Assembly (NCBI RefSeq): GCF_048571125.1
Contig: NZ_CP182343.1
Coordinates: 744,001-808,000, forward strand
Origin: Arcobacter siniprincipis
GTDB taxonomy: Bacteria > Campylobacterota > Campylobacteria > Campylobacterales > Arcobacteraceae
Direction: 5' to 3'
DNA length: 64,000 nucleotides
Shown: piece by piece, positions 41,380-51,021 of the stretch
Numbering within the stretch: the first letter of the stretch is position 1
Layout of the letters: each line of letters opens with the position of its first letter
Made by a program: the position numbers and the translations under genes
The notes under the pieces: generated by a model
What the model saw: only the letters and a program-made list of their open reading frames with translations
Told to the model about the DNA's origin: nothing
Databases searched by the model: none

Positions 41380-42732
41380 TTATTCAGTTAAATCTGCTAA
41401 AAATTGTTTTTCATCAAATTCTAGGCCTAAATAATCAACAATATATCTTATATCTCTTTCTGCATTTCCTAAACATGAAGTTGCACCGGGGCTTGGAGTC
41501 ATATTAAAAATAATTCCATTACCTGGATTTATTGATGCTTCACCTAACATAAGTTTTTTCTCTGTTTTATTTAAAACTTGAGGTCTAACTCCTCCAAATC
41601 CTTTTGCATACTCTAAATCATCTTTACTTAATGAAGGAACAATTTTTCTTGCATCTTTTACAAAAAGACCTTTATTGATTCCTGGTACTTCAAATAAGAA
41701 GTTTTTAAATACATAGTTTCTAATTTCACTATCTTTTACTAAGTCCCACATAATTTTCATAATGCTTCCATCGAAATTCATAGTTTTTATGCATTGGAAG
41801 AATGATTTTAGGCCTTTATATCTTTCAAGTACTAATAGTGCAAGTGCTGTTGGTCCAAATCTAGTTTTACCATCACATAAAATATCAGGGTCACCATGAA
41901 GTGCAGCAAATGGTAATTTTGGATTTTGCACCATATAAACTTTTCCATTTAAGAATTTATCATTTGTAAGGTAAAAGCTTCCTGCCATTGATAAAGAACC
42001 CATATCTTGTCCATATCCCATTTTATGAGCTAAAAACAATGAATGGGCTCCTGCATTAACTACAACAAAGTCTGCTGTATAGACTGAACCACCTATTGTA
42101 CTAACTTTAAATTTATCACCAATTTTTTCAATAAATTCAACTTCAGAGTTATAATATATGTCAGTAATTTTTTCAGGATCAGCTTTTTGCCCAGCTTTTG
42201 CTAATTCTTCTGTCATTAATCCATATTCAACAGTTGTATATTGGTCATTTGCACCCATAGCAATAATTGGTTCTGGTCTTTCTACTTTTCTATCTTTATC
42301 AGCATAAACTAATAAAGGTTCTAATTCTTTTAATTTTTCCTTATCCCACAATTCTAAATATGGAAAAACTTCTTTAAATTCGTTATATCTATTTTTGATA
42401 AATTCGACTTCTTTTTCTCCAACACCTAAAGCCATCTTTTGATGTTTAAACATAACTTTATCTTGTAAGTTATATTGAAGACAGAACTTCTCAATCATTT
42501 TTGCAGTTCTTTTTGTGATTTTTGCTTTGTCTAAAGTATAGTTAGTCTCTATATCACCAACATGAATTGTTTGTGAGTTACTTGTACCTTTTGAGTTTAA
42601 AGTTGCCAAACTTTCATATTTTTCAAGCATACATATGCTTTTAATATTTGTATATTTCGCAAATTCATAGAATGTCGCAGCACCCGAAATTCCACCACCT
42701 ACAACTAAAATGTCATAATGTTTATTACTCAT
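41380..42732 (-). CDS. mqo: Malate:quinone oxidoreductase-like FAD enzyme
   Basis: 450 residues. N-terminal FAD site ILVVGGGISGAATFYEF, then NSQTIHVGDIETNYTLDKA and a C-terminal GATSCLGNAERDIRYIVDYL. Length and sequence resemble the Campylobacter Mqo, shorter and different from the E. coli enzyme. Peripheral membrane enzyme feeding electrons from malate to (mena)quinone. Other FAD-dependent hydroxy-acid oxidases of this family are possible, so the substrate is inferred. Confidence 0.82.
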   Translation of the reverse strand: MSNKHYDILVVGGGISGAATFYEFAKYTNIKSICMLEKYESLATLNSKGTSNSQTIHVGDIETNYTLDKAKITKRTAKMIEKFCLQYNLQDKVMFKHQKMALGVGEKEVEFIKNRYNEFKEVFPYLELWDKEKLKELEPLLVYADKDRKVERPEPIIAMGANDQYTTVEYGLMTEELAKAGQKADPEKITDIYYNSEVEFIEKIGDKFKVSTIGGSVYTADFVVVNAGAHSLFLAHKMGYGQDMGSLSMAGSFYLTNDKFLNGKVYMVQNPKLPFAALHGDPDILCDGKTRFGPTALALLVLERYKGLKSFFQCIKTMNFDGSIMKIMWDLVKDSEIRNYVFKNFLFEVPGINKGLFVKDARKIVPSLSKDDLEYAKGFGGVRPQVLNKTEKKLMLGEASINPGNGIIFNMTPSPGATSCLGNAERDIRYIVDYLGLEFDEKQFLADLTE

Positions 42733-43061
42733 TGTTCAAATTCCTAAAATAAAATATAGCAAAATAATAGCATAGATAATAAAAATTAATCTGAAATTTA
42801 ATGTAAATTTATGGGCAAGTACAAAAATATTCTATTTAGTAACATTATATAGATTATAGTTTTGTTATAATTGTGTACATTAGAAACATTATATAAAGTA
42901 TTTTGTATAGAAAGTGGACTATGCTGTACAATTATTGTACAAGCTATTTTGTATCTAATAATTTAAAAAAAGATTATTTATCTTGTTTTTATCATGATAA
43001 CTTTATATTAAATTATCTTTGGATATAATCACCCAATTTTAAGAATAAGGTAATTATAAAA
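42733..43061. promoter_or_regulatory. Divergent mqo-ileS control region (329 bp, no gene)
   Basis: No coding frame with a ribosome site. Two perfect palindromes: TGTACAATTATTGTACA (42925-42941) and TTATCATGATAA (42989-43000). A direct repeat TATTTTGTAT flanks the first palindrome, and AACATTATATA occurs twice nearby. TATAAT boxes on the plus strand lie at 42866-42871 and at 43024-43029; the second is placed correctly for ileS. Binding proteins unknown. Confidence 0.45.
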
Positions 43062-45788
43062 ATGGATTACAAAGATAGTATATTACTTCCAAAAACAGAT
43101 TTCCCAATGAGAGGGAATCTTCCTCAAAATGAACCATTAAGATATGAAAAATGGGATAAGCAAAAAGTTTATGACAGAATGAAAGAGAATAGAAAAGGTG
43201 CTCAATCTTTTACATTACATGATGGACCTCCTTATGCAAATGGGCATATTCACATAGGTCATGCACTAAATAAAATTTTAAAAGATATGATTAATAAGTT
43301 TCATTATTTTGATGGAAAATCAATTAGATATGTTCCGGGTTGGGATTGTCATGGTTTACCAATTGAGCAAAAAGTTGAAGAAAAAATTGGAAGCACTAAG
43401 AAAAAAGAACTTCCAAAATCAAAATTAAGACAACTTTGTCGTGATCATGCTTCAAAATTTGTAGATATTCAAAGGGAAGAATTTAAACAATTAGGTGTTA
43501 TCGCTGATTGGGATAAGCCTTATTTGACTATGGATTTTAAATTTGAAGCAAATATTTATAGAGAACTTTGTGCTATTGCAAAACAAGGTTTATTGGTACA
43601 AAGATCTAAACCTGTTTACTGGTCTTGGGCTGCTCAAACAGCACTAGCTGAAGCTGAAGTTGAATATGAAGATAAAACTTCACCTTCTATTTATGTTGCA
43701 TTTAAACATGAAACTATGGATGCTAGCGTAATTATTTGGACTACAACTCCTTGGACACTTCCTGCAAATACAGGTATTTCACTTAATGGTGAAGAAGAGT
43801 ATGTACTTACAAGTGATAAATTTATAGTTGCTAAAAAACTTTATAATTCACTTGTAGAAAATGAAGTAATTTCTGGGAAAGTTGTAGAAACAGTTAATCC
43901 AAAAGATTTAGAAAATAGCTTTGCAATCAATCCATTAAATGATAGAAAATCTAAAATCATTCTAGGTGAACATGTAATGATGGATAGTGGTTCAGGAGCT
44001 GTTCATACTGCACCTGGGCATGGTGAAGATGACTACAAAGTAGGTCTTCTTTATGACCTTGAAGTTATTATGCCTGTTGATGCATATGGAAAATATGATG
44101 AAACAATAATTAGAGAAAAACTATTTAAGGATACTGAAAAATATTTAGGCTTAAATGTATTTAAAGCAAATGAATTAATTCTTGAAGAATTAGGTGATGC
44201 CTTATTAAAAAGAGTAGATATAAGACACTCTTATCCACATTGTTGGAGAACACATACACCAATTATCTTTAGAGCAACAAAACAATGGTTTATATCAATA
44301 GATGATAAATATGGAAAGGAGAATAAAACTTTAAGAGAAAATGCTTTAAATGTGGTAGAAAATCTTAAATTTTATCCTGAGTGGGGAAGAAATAGATTAA
44401 AATCAATGCTTGATGGAAGACCTGATTGGTGTATTTCAAGACAAAGAGATTGGGGTGTTCCAATTGCCTTTTTTAGAAATAAAAAAACAGATGAAATTGT
44501 TTTTGATGAAAAAGTAATGAATTACACTGCAATGATTTTTGAACAAAAAGGTTGTGATGCTTGGTATGATTTAGAAATTAGTGAATTATTATATCCAGGT
44601 AGTGGACTAAATCCTGATGATTTAGAAAAAACAGTCGATATTTTAGATGTTTGGTTTGATTCTGGTTCTACTCAAAATGCAGTACTAAGATCGAGAAATT
44701 ATGATGCAGGAACATTTCCAGCTGATGTATATTTAGAAGGAAGTGATCAACATAGAGGTTGGTTTCAATCTTCTTTACTTACTACTTTAGCATCAAGTGA
44801 AGTTGCTCCTTATAAAGCTTTAGTTACTCATGGGTTTACTATGGATGAAAAAGGCGAAAAAATGTCTAAGTCTAAGGGTAATGTAATTGATCCTGCAAAA
44901 ATCATGAAACAGTATGGTTCTGAGATACTTAGATTATGGGTTGCAATGAGTGATTATCAAAATGACCAAAAGATTTCAGATAATATTCTAAAACAAAATG
45001 CAGAACTTTATAGAAAAATAAGAAATACAGCTAGATTTTTATTAGCAAATATTAGTGATTTAGAAAAATTAGTTGATGTAAAAGATTTTGGTGTTTTAGA
45101 CAAATGGATTATGAGCAAATCAAAAAAAGTTTTTGATGAAATTGATGCTTCGTTTAGTGTTTATGAATTCTCAAAAGGCTTAAATAAATTAAATAACTTT
45201 TTAGTTGTGGATTTATCTGGTATTTATTTAGATATTTGTAAAGATAGATTATATTGTGATGATAAAAATGATGTTCACAGAACGGCAGCTCAAAGTGCAA
45301 TGGCTTTAATTGCTAAAAAACTTTTACTAGTGTTAGCACCAATTCTTACATATACTGTTGATGAATTATTAGAGTATGCACCCGCAATTTTAAAAGATGA
45401 TGTTAATGATGTATTTGATTTAAATAAATTTGACTTCCCTGAAGTTGAAAGTAAACTTAATGAAGAATATTTAATAAAAGTTAAAGAGAAGTTTTCTGAA
45501 TCAGTTGATAAACTAAAAAAAGATAAAATAATAAAATCTACATTAGAACTTGATATTTATACAAATTCTGATGATGTTCTTTCTTTAGAAGCTATTGAAG
45601 CTGAAGATTGGTTCTTAGTTAGTGATATCTTAAGTACTAAACAAGAAGAAGCATTAATCAGTTTTGAAATTGATGGAAAACTTTTTGAAGCATATAAAGC
45701 AAAAAATGCAAAATGTCCTAGATGTTGGAAATTTAAATCACAAAGTGAAGATGAACTTTGCCCAAGATGTGACGAAGTTATAGGATAA
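43062..45788 (+). CDS. ileS: Isoleucyl-tRNA synthetase
   Basis: 908 residues, class I. HIGH motif as HIHIGH within PYANGHIHIGHALNK, KMSKS as EKMSKSKGN, the editing domain in between (WTTTPWTLPANTG), and a C-terminal zinc-finger CPRCW...CPRCDEV. Charges tRNA-Ile. Full length, bacterial (IleS1) type by the WDCHGLPIE region and zinc tail. Confidence 0.97.
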   Translation: MDYKDSILLPKTDFPMRGNLPQNEPLRYEKWDKQKVYDRMKENRKGAQSFTLHDGPPYANGHIHIGHALNKILKDMINKFHYFDGKSIRYVPGWDCHGLPIEQKVEEKIGSTKKKELPKSKLRQLCRDHASKFVDIQREEFKQLGVIADWDKPYLTMDFKFEANIYRELCAIAKQGLLVQRSKPVYWSWAAQTALAEAEVEYEDKTSPSIYVAFKHETMDASVIIWTTTPWTLPANTGISLNGEEEYVLTSDKFIVAKKLYNSLVENEVISGKVVETVNPKDLENSFAINPLNDRKSKIILGEHVMMDSGSGAVHTAPGHGEDDYKVGLLYDLEVIMPVDAYGKYDETIIREKLFKDTEKYLGLNVFKANELILEELGDALLKRVDIRHSYPHCWRTHTPIIFRATKQWFISIDDKYGKENKTLRENALNVVENLKFYPEWGRNRLKSMLDGRPDWCISRQRDWGVPIAFFRNKKTDEIVFDEKVMNYTAMIFEQKGCDAWYDLEISELLYPGSGLNPDDLEKTVDILDVWFDSGSTQNAVLRSRNYDAGTFPADVYLEGSDQHRGWFQSSLLTTLASSEVAPYKALVTHGFTMDEKGEKMSKSKGNVIDPAKIMKQYGSEILRLWVAMSDYQNDQKISDNILKQNAELYRKIRNTARFLLANISDLEKLVDVKDFGVLDKWIMSKSKKVFDEIDASFSVYEFSKGLNKLNNFLVVDLSGIYLDICKDRLYCDDKNDVHRTAAQSAMALIAKKLLLVLAPILTYTVDELLEYAPAILKDDVNDVFDLNKFDFPEVESKLNEEYLIKVKEKFSESVDKLKKDKIIKSTLELDIYTNSDDVLSLEAIEAEDWFLVSDILSTKQEEALISFEIDGKLFEAYKAKNAKCPRCWKFKSQSEDELCPRCDEVIG

Positions 45789-45793
45789 TTTTT

Positions 45794-45904
45794 ATGTTTA
45801 CACAAGAAGTAACACTTTTTACAATTTTTACAACAATAGCTATAATAATAGTTTTTATGGCTATTGGAATATTTTTTGTAAAGAATAAAAAGATAGAAGA
45901 TTAA
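45794..45904 (+). CDS. Tiny single-pass membrane protein, 36 aa
   Basis: An open frame between ileS and the NifU-like gene, 5 bases after the ileS stop. The product has one transmembrane helix (about 8-28) and a basic-acidic tail KNKKIED. The ribosome site is weak (TAGGA overlapping the ileS stop), consistent with coupling to ileS. No homologue recognised. Could be a chance frame; the membrane-like composition and perfect fit in the gap argue for reality. Confidence 0.45.
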   Translation: MFTQEVTLFTIFTTIAIIIVFMAIGIFFVKNKKIED

Positions 45905-45915
45905 AGGTTGAAACG

Positions 45916-46194
45916 ATGATGCCATTTAGTGATGAGGATTTATTTCCTGTTGTAAAAAATATAATTGATAGTAAAATAGCACCAATGCTTGCACAAGATG
46001 GCGGTGCTATGTCTTTATTAGATGTTAAAAATGGAAAGGTATTTGTACAGTTAAATGGTGCATGTGTTGGTTGCAGTGCCAGTGGAAGTACATTAAAATA
46101 TGTTGTTGAAAAAGAATTAAAAGCTGCAATTCATCCTGAATTGATTATAATTAATGTAGAAATTGGTATGGAAAATAGATTAGAGGAGTTGTAA
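45916..46194 (+). CDS. NifU C-terminal-like [Fe-S] scaffold protein
   Basis: 92 residues, a stand-alone NifU/Nfu domain. Seen: LAQDGGAMSLLDVKNGKVFV and GACVGCSASGSTLK with the CxxC that binds a shared [4Fe-4S] cluster. Carries or assembles Fe-S clusters for target proteins. Followed by a TAATG overlap into the next gene. In C. jejuni a NifU-like gene, a hypothetical and murE are in the same order. Confidence 0.93.
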   Translation: MMPFSDEDLFPVVKNIIDSKIAPMLAQDGGAMSLLDVKNGKVFVQLNGACVGCSASGSTLKYVVEKELKAAIHPELIIINVEIGMENRLEEL

Positions 46195-46787
46195 TGGTAA
46201 ATGAAAAAAAATTATTAAATGATGCAAATAGCTATTTTTTAGATAAAGAATTTGACAAAGCTATGTTTATTTACGCTCAATTATCATCGATTTTTAAATA
46301 CAATAAAGAGTATCCAATTTATGCACTATTTTGTGATATAGCAAATGATGATGAAAATAAAGCCTTATCATTATTTGACTATTTTACAGTTGCAAAAGAT
46401 AAAGATATTGATGAAGCCATCGCTTATGTACATAATGTAATTGATGCATATGATGGGGATATTGATAAAATGATGGATATGTTAAAAGATTTGACTACTT
46501 CTACAGTTGACTCTTTGGATGCTATTAAATATGATGATTTTAAAACTTTAATTGAATCAAGAGGTTCTTTTAGAGTAGCCTTTGAAGACATAATGTTTTC
46601 TACTAAAGTTGCAATTGATTCAAAAGATGATTTTTTTGATTTTGTAACAAAATTAATAGAAAATGATTTTAACACAACTGCATATTCATACCTTGAAGGG
46701 TTTAATGAATATTTTGCATATGATTCAAAAATAGAAGAACTATATAAAATGCTAGAAGAAAAAAAAATTGCAACTTCACATAAATAA
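46194..46787 (+). CDS. Conserved hypothetical, helical, between NifU-like gene and murE
   Basis: 197 residues, acidic, predicted mostly helical; the N-terminal ~60 read like one TPR-type hairpin (NDANSYFLDKEFDKAMFIYA). No catalytic motif and no membrane segment. Start overlaps the NifU-like stop (TAATG), end overlaps murE by 20 bases. The conserved placement between the two suggests a shared operon, but not a function. Confidence 0.8.
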   Translation: MVNEKKLLNDANSYFLDKEFDKAMFIYAQLSSIFKYNKEYPIYALFCDIANDDENKALSLFDYFTVAKDKDIDEAIAYVHNVIDAYDGDIDKMMDMLKDLTTSTVDSLDAIKYDDFKTLIESRGSFRVAFEDIMFSTKVAIDSKDDFFDFVTKLIENDFNTTAYSYLEGFNEYFAYDSKIEELYKMLEEKKIATSHK

Positions 46788-48045
46788 TAAAACATATACA
46801 GATAATTCTAAAGAGGCAGATGAAAATTCTGCCTTTGTTTATTCTAAACAAAATGAAAAATTCATTGATGATGCCAAAAAAAATGGTTCTGTTGAGATTA
46901 TAAAAGCTGAAGATTTAAAAAATCATTGTGACTTTTCTTCTATTAAAATCATAGGAATAACTGGAACAAATGGTAAAACTACAACAGCAGCGGCTATTTA
47001 TTCTATTCTTTTGGATTTGGGTTATAAAGTTGCTCTTCAAGGAACAAGAGGTTTTTTTATTAATGAACAAAGAGTTGAAGAATATTCTTTAACTACTCCT
47101 GTTCAACTTGGTAATTTTGCACACATTCAAAAAGCTATAGAAAATGGCTGTGATTTTTTTGTAATGGAAGTTAGTTCCCACGCAATTGAGCAAAAACGAA
47201 TAGAGGGCTTAAATTTTGAGCTTAAAATTCTTACAAATATTACAAGAGATCATATTGATTATCATAAGAGTATTGAAGAGTATATAAATGTAAAAAACTC
47301 TTTTTTTAGTGATGATAGTAAAAAACTTATAAATAAAGATGAAAAAAAAGCAAAATTTAATCCTAAAAACTGTTTAACTTATGGACTTGATTCTCCAAGT
47401 ACTTATAAAGTTCAGGCATACTCATTTAAAGATGGGATGAATGTTGCTTTACAGAATTTTGAAAAAGTAGAGAGTTTTACTTCTATGATGATGGGTCTGT
47501 TTAATATATACAATTTAACAGCTGCAATAGCTGCTGTTCACATGACTACAAATAAGTCATTAAATGAAATTTGTGAAGCTGTAGAGAACTTTGCAGGAGT
47601 TTCTGGAAGAATGGAAACACTTAGTTTAAATCCTTATATTATTGTTGATTTTGCTCACACACCTGATGGAATGAAAGAGGTATTACAGAGTTTTGGACAC
47701 AAGGATATTATTGTAGTTTTTGGGGCAGGGGGAAATAGAGATAAACAAAAGCGTCCACTTATGGGAAAAATTGCACAAAACTATGCAAAACACATTATAG
47801 TAACTAGTGATAATCCAAGATTTGAAGATCCTGATTTAATTATTAATGATATCTTAGAAGGGATTAGTGATAAATCAAAAGTTGAAGTTGAGATAAATAG
47901 AAAACTTGCTATAAAAAAAGCTATAGATTTATTTGAAGAAAATAGTGTGATTTTAATTTTGGGAAAAGGTGATGAAGAGTATCAAATCATTTATGACCAA
48001 AAGCTAGCCTTTAGTGATAAAGAGGTTATAAACTCTTATCTATAA
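46768..48045 (+). CDS. murE: UDP-N-acetylmuramyl-tripeptide synthetase (meso-DAP adding)
   Basis: 425 residues. ATP site GITGTNGKTTTAA, MEVSSHAIEQKR, and TSDNPRFEDP, whose DNPR motif marks meso-diaminopimelate ligases. Adds mDAP to UDP-MurNAc-dipeptide. Starts at TTG (46768), supported by the expected MQLHINNKTYTDNSKE N-terminus and by an upstream GAAGAAAA; no ATG is nearby in frame. The N-terminal domain is shorter than in E. coli (495 aa), usual for this phylum. Confidence 0.93.
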   Translation: MQLHINNKTYTDNSKEADENSAFVYSKQNEKFIDDAKKNGSVEIIKAEDLKNHCDFSSIKIIGITGTNGKTTTAAAIYSILLDLGYKVALQGTRGFFINEQRVEEYSLTTPVQLGNFAHIQKAIENGCDFFVMEVSSHAIEQKRIEGLNFELKILTNITRDHIDYHKSIEEYINVKNSFFSDDSKKLINKDEKKAKFNPKNCLTYGLDSPSTYKVQAYSFKDGMNVALQNFEKVESFTSMMMGLFNIYNLTAAIAAVHMTTNKSLNEICEAVENFAGVSGRMETLSLNPYIIVDFAHTPDGMKEVLQSFGHKDIIVVFGAGGNRDKQKRPLMGKIAQNYAKHIIVTSDNPRFEDPDLIINDILEGISDKSKVEVEINRKLAIKKAIDLFEENSVILILGKGDEEYQIIYDQKLAFSDKEVINSYL

Positions 48046-48845
48046 GCTCTTATAGTAAAACCTCTTTTATCAGCAGTATCAGCAATATAATTTACATAAG
48101 TAATAATTGCTTCTTTCCCTAGTCTTTTTTTAACATGCCATGATGCTTCTAATACTCGTTTTCTTGATAATCCTTCCATTAAATAGTCTTTTAAAGGTTT
48201 TTTATCAATTTTTGTATCTTTTATATTCTCAATTATATTATTTATATAAAGTCTATCTTTTGCATCAGTAACAGGGATTATTTGAAAAGAAGTTGCATCT
48301 TTGTTTTCATCTAAAAATTTATTAATTCTTTCTAAACAAGAAGGATAAAAAACAAAAGTACCTTCTTGTTCATCATAACAACCTGTAGCATCATATTTTT
48401 TTGATCTATATTTTTGAGCATCTACTCTTATTTCATTTTTTTCAATATTTGCTAATTCAAATTTTTCATTTAAAATAGAAAGCTCTTCTTTTAAGTGCTT
48501 AACTTTTATATTTAGCTCATCTTCTTTTGCTTGAACACTATTTTGTAAGGTGTCTTTTGATACATAAATAGCTTGTACATTAGAAGGTAAATCATCAAAA
48601 GTTAGTGGAGTCGTTCCATTGTTTGTATTTTTATTTTTATTGATAAATAAAAAAGCTCCTACAATAATTAAGGCAAGGATTATATAAAAAAAACTAAAAC
48701 TACTTTTTTTCTTTTCTTCTTTTTCAATTTTTATTTTTTTTGTAGTTGTTTTTTCTTTTGGAATTTCTTCTTCAATTGTGCTTGTTTCATTTAAACTCTC
48801 TTTTGAACTTTTCTCTAACAAGTCAATTAATTCTTTTTTATTCAT
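48036..48845 (-). CDS. Membrane-anchored coiled-coil hypothetical
   Basis: 269 residues. Cytoplasmic N-terminal ~48, very charged and Lys/Glu-rich; one transmembrane helix (about 50-68); then a coiled coil (about 100-140) and a C-terminal domain. The C-terminal part contains FVFYPSCLERINKFLDEN and LSRKRVLEASWHVKKRLG, reminiscent of OmpA-like folds but without a clear signature, so no assignment. Overlaps the murE end by 10 bases on the opposite strand. Confidence 0.75.
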   Translation of the reverse strand: MNKKELIDLLEKSSKESLNETSTIEEEIPKEKTTTKKIKIEKEEKKKSSFSFFYIILALIIVGAFLFINKNKNTNNGTTPLTFDDLPSNVQAIYVSKDTLQNSVQAKEDELNIKVKHLKEELSILNEKFELANIEKNEIRVDAQKYRSKKYDATGCYDEQEGTFVFYPSCLERINKFLDENKDATSFQIIPVTDAKDRLYINNIIENIKDTKIDKKPLKDYLMEGLSRKRVLEASWHVKKRLGKEAIITYVNYIADTADKRGFTIRAYR

Positions 48846-48899
48846 TTATCTTCTTTAGTAATTTTTATTATTATAAGCAAAAATCATTTAAATATCAAG

Positions 48900-49805
48900 T
48901 CAATCTCTATTTTTTAGGTAAATATAAAAAATTAAAAAAATTATTCCTATAAAAAGTGGGTAAAAAAATAGATAATCTTTTAAGATCAAAGTATTTTTAT
49001 CAATATCTGATTTCTCTAATTTGTTTATTGTATTATAAACTTCCACTAAATCATCTTTAGAGTTAGCAAGAAAAGATTTTGCTGCAGTTTCTTGTGCAAT
49101 TGCACTTAAAATTTGTCTATTTGATTCACCAATACCAATTGTATATATTTTTATTTTATATTTCATTGCAAGCTTTAGTACGATTTGAGGAGGTATTTTA
49201 CTTGCGTTATCTTCCCCATCTGTTAAGAGAATAATAATATTTGATTTTGCTTTACTGTTTTTTAATATATTTATTGAAGTTGCAAGGGAGTCAAACATTG
49301 CTGTTTGTTCGCCAACAATTCCAATATCTATATATTTTATAATCTCTTTTTGTGAATTTTTATCAAAGCTTAAAGGAGAGGCTGTTAATACCGAACTTCC
49401 AAAAACTACTAATCCAATATTATCATTTACTCTTTTTTCAATAAAATCTTGAACTACATTATTTACAACATTCCATCTATTTTGTTGTATATCATTTGGA
49501 TTAAAACCACGCTCTCTCATAGAACCACTTGTATCTAAATCCAAAATGATGTTTATACCATCTTTTTTTATAAGTTGGTTATCTGAAATTTTAACAGGTG
49601 AGGCAAGGGCAACTAGAGTTAAGATGATAGTTATATATTTGCACACATAAATAATGGCATTTGTGTTATAACTTAGTTGGTTAAATATTTTGAGATGTAC
49701 AAAGTAATAAGAAGAGTTTTTTGCTTTACAATACATATCACAAAATATAAAAATAAATATAAGAACTAAAACCCAAGGATATTCAAAAGAAAAATTACTA
49801 AACAT
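48900..49805 (-). CDS. VWA-domain membrane protein (BatA-like)
   Basis: 301 residues. N-terminal membrane helix pair (about 5-22 and 47-68), a von Willebrand A domain with an intact MIDAS (DLDTSGSMRE, and TDGEDN) and a C-terminal membrane helix. Last gene of a MoxR-VWA operon; such proteins are proposed chaperones for periplasmic or membrane complexes or stress tolerance. Overlaps the upstream small membrane gene by 8 bases. Confidence 0.88.
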   Translation of the reverse strand: MFSNFSFEYPWVLVLIFIFIFCDMYCKAKNSSYYFVHLKIFNQLSYNTNAIIYVCKYITIILTLVALASPVKISDNQLIKKDGINIILDLDTSGSMRERGFNPNDIQQNRWNVVNNVVQDFIEKRVNDNIGLVVFGSSVLTASPLSFDKNSQKEIIKYIDIGIVGEQTAMFDSLATSINILKNSKAKSNIIILLTDGEDNASKIPPQIVLKLAMKYKIKIYTIGIGESNRQILSAIAQETAAKSFLANSKDDLVEVYNTINKLEKSDIDKNTLILKDYLFFYPLFIGIIFLIFYIYLKNRD

Positions 49806-50181
49806 CTATTGTTTCCATAAAAAGTTCATACTTTTGGATAATATTATTTTCAAACTTTTTCACATCTTTTTTATATTTATACTCTTCTAATAAAGATATT
49901 AATTCTTCTGATATTTTTATTTCTCTTTCATTCTTTGCTAGTTTTCTGGTATAGAATGTTATCTGATATGCTGCATTTTTAGTATCATTTAAATCTATAT
50001 TTTTAATTATCTCATAATATTTTTTTCTTGGATTTTTTTTGTTTTTAAAAAAACTATAAATTAAAAACCCTAAAAAGCCAATAATAACTATGCCTAAAAC
50101 AATAAGAAGTATTAAAATATAAAAAGAGATATCAGGAATACTTACTAAATCTTTTATATCATTTATTTTTAATTCATTCAT
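49798..50181 (-). CDS. Small membrane protein of the MoxR-VWA operon (DUF4381-like)
   Basis: 127 residues: periplasmic N-terminus, one membrane helix (about 19-46), then a basic cytoplasmic helical part (KKNPRKKYYEIIKNIDLND). Length and place between DUF58 and VWA match DUF4381 proteins; the call is by context more than by motif. Confidence 0.65.
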   Translation of the reverse strand: MNELKINDIKDLVSIPDISFYILILLIVLGIVIIGFLGFLIYSFFKNKKNPRKKYYEIIKNIDLNDTKNAAYQITFYTRKLAKNEREIKISEELISLLEEYKYKKDVKKFENNIIQKYELFMETIDV

Positions 50182-51018
50182 TTATTTATTCACCAATGTG
50201 ATTATTTTTGAAGCTGCTTCTTCATGGGTATATATTTTTGTAAATCTTACATTACACTTTTGTAAATGATAAAATAAATCATGGTCATTTTTTTTGATAT
50301 AAGCTTTATAGTCATTGATTGAATATTTATCAATGATTCCTTCAAATTTTAATCCATTACTTGTATCAACTAAACTTGCATTTCCTAATTCTTGTGGTTT
50401 CTCTTCAAATATATCCCTAACTATTATTACAAATATTTCATGCTTTTGTGATAATAGTTTTAAATCAAAGCCTTCTATTCCAATGAAGTCTCCAATTAAA
50501 AACAGAATTGATTTCATTTTTATTAATTTAAAAGATTCATTACACAAAAGTTTATAATTAACCTCTTTTCCTATTGGATTATAGTTAAAAATGGAATCGC
50601 TCATATTTGCTACACTTGCAAGTTTTTTACTTCTTTTTGTGATACTTTCAAATTTTTCATTTACTACAAAAGAAGAGAATGGATCCCCTTGTTTTATACT
50701 TGAATAAGCTAAAAGTGAACAAATTTCAGTTACTAAATCTTGTTTTATTTTTTTAGTCCCAAAAATCATACTTCCACTTAATATTGGCAATATATTTATA
50801 TTGAGCTCTTTTTGTGCATGAAAAACTTTCACATAAGGAGTATTCATTTTAGCACTTATAGTCCAGTCAATATTTTTAATATCTTCACCAGCTTCATATT
50901 CTCTTAATTCTAAGAAATCATAACCTTCACCTTTTAGATTAGAACTATTATTTCCAGAGATTTCTGTAAAGACTTGTTTTTTTGTTTTAATTAAAATTTT
51001 TTTTAAATTTTTATTCAT
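50182..51018 (-). CDS. DUF58 protein
   Basis: 278 residues. It has the DUF58 hallmark GEGYDFLELREYEAGEDIKN, then IDWTISAKMNTPYVK. A VWA-like C-terminal fold is expected. Always found next to MoxR ATPases, as here, and lies 3 bases downstream of that gene and directly before the small membrane protein. Confidence 0.9.
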   Translation of the reverse strand: MNKNLKKILIKTKKQVFTEISGNNSSNLKGEGYDFLELREYEAGEDIKNIDWTISAKMNTPYVKVFHAQKELNINILPILSGSMIFGTKKIKQDLVTEICSLLAYSSIKQGDPFSSFVVNEKFESITKRSKKLASVANMSDSIFNYNPIGKEVNYKLLCNESFKLIKMKSILFLIGDFIGIEGFDLKLLSQKHEIFVIIVRDIFEEKPQELGNASLVDTSNGLKFEGIIDKYSINDYKAYIKKNDHDLFYHLQKCNVRFTKIYTHEEAASKIITLVNK

Positions 51019-51021
51019 ATC

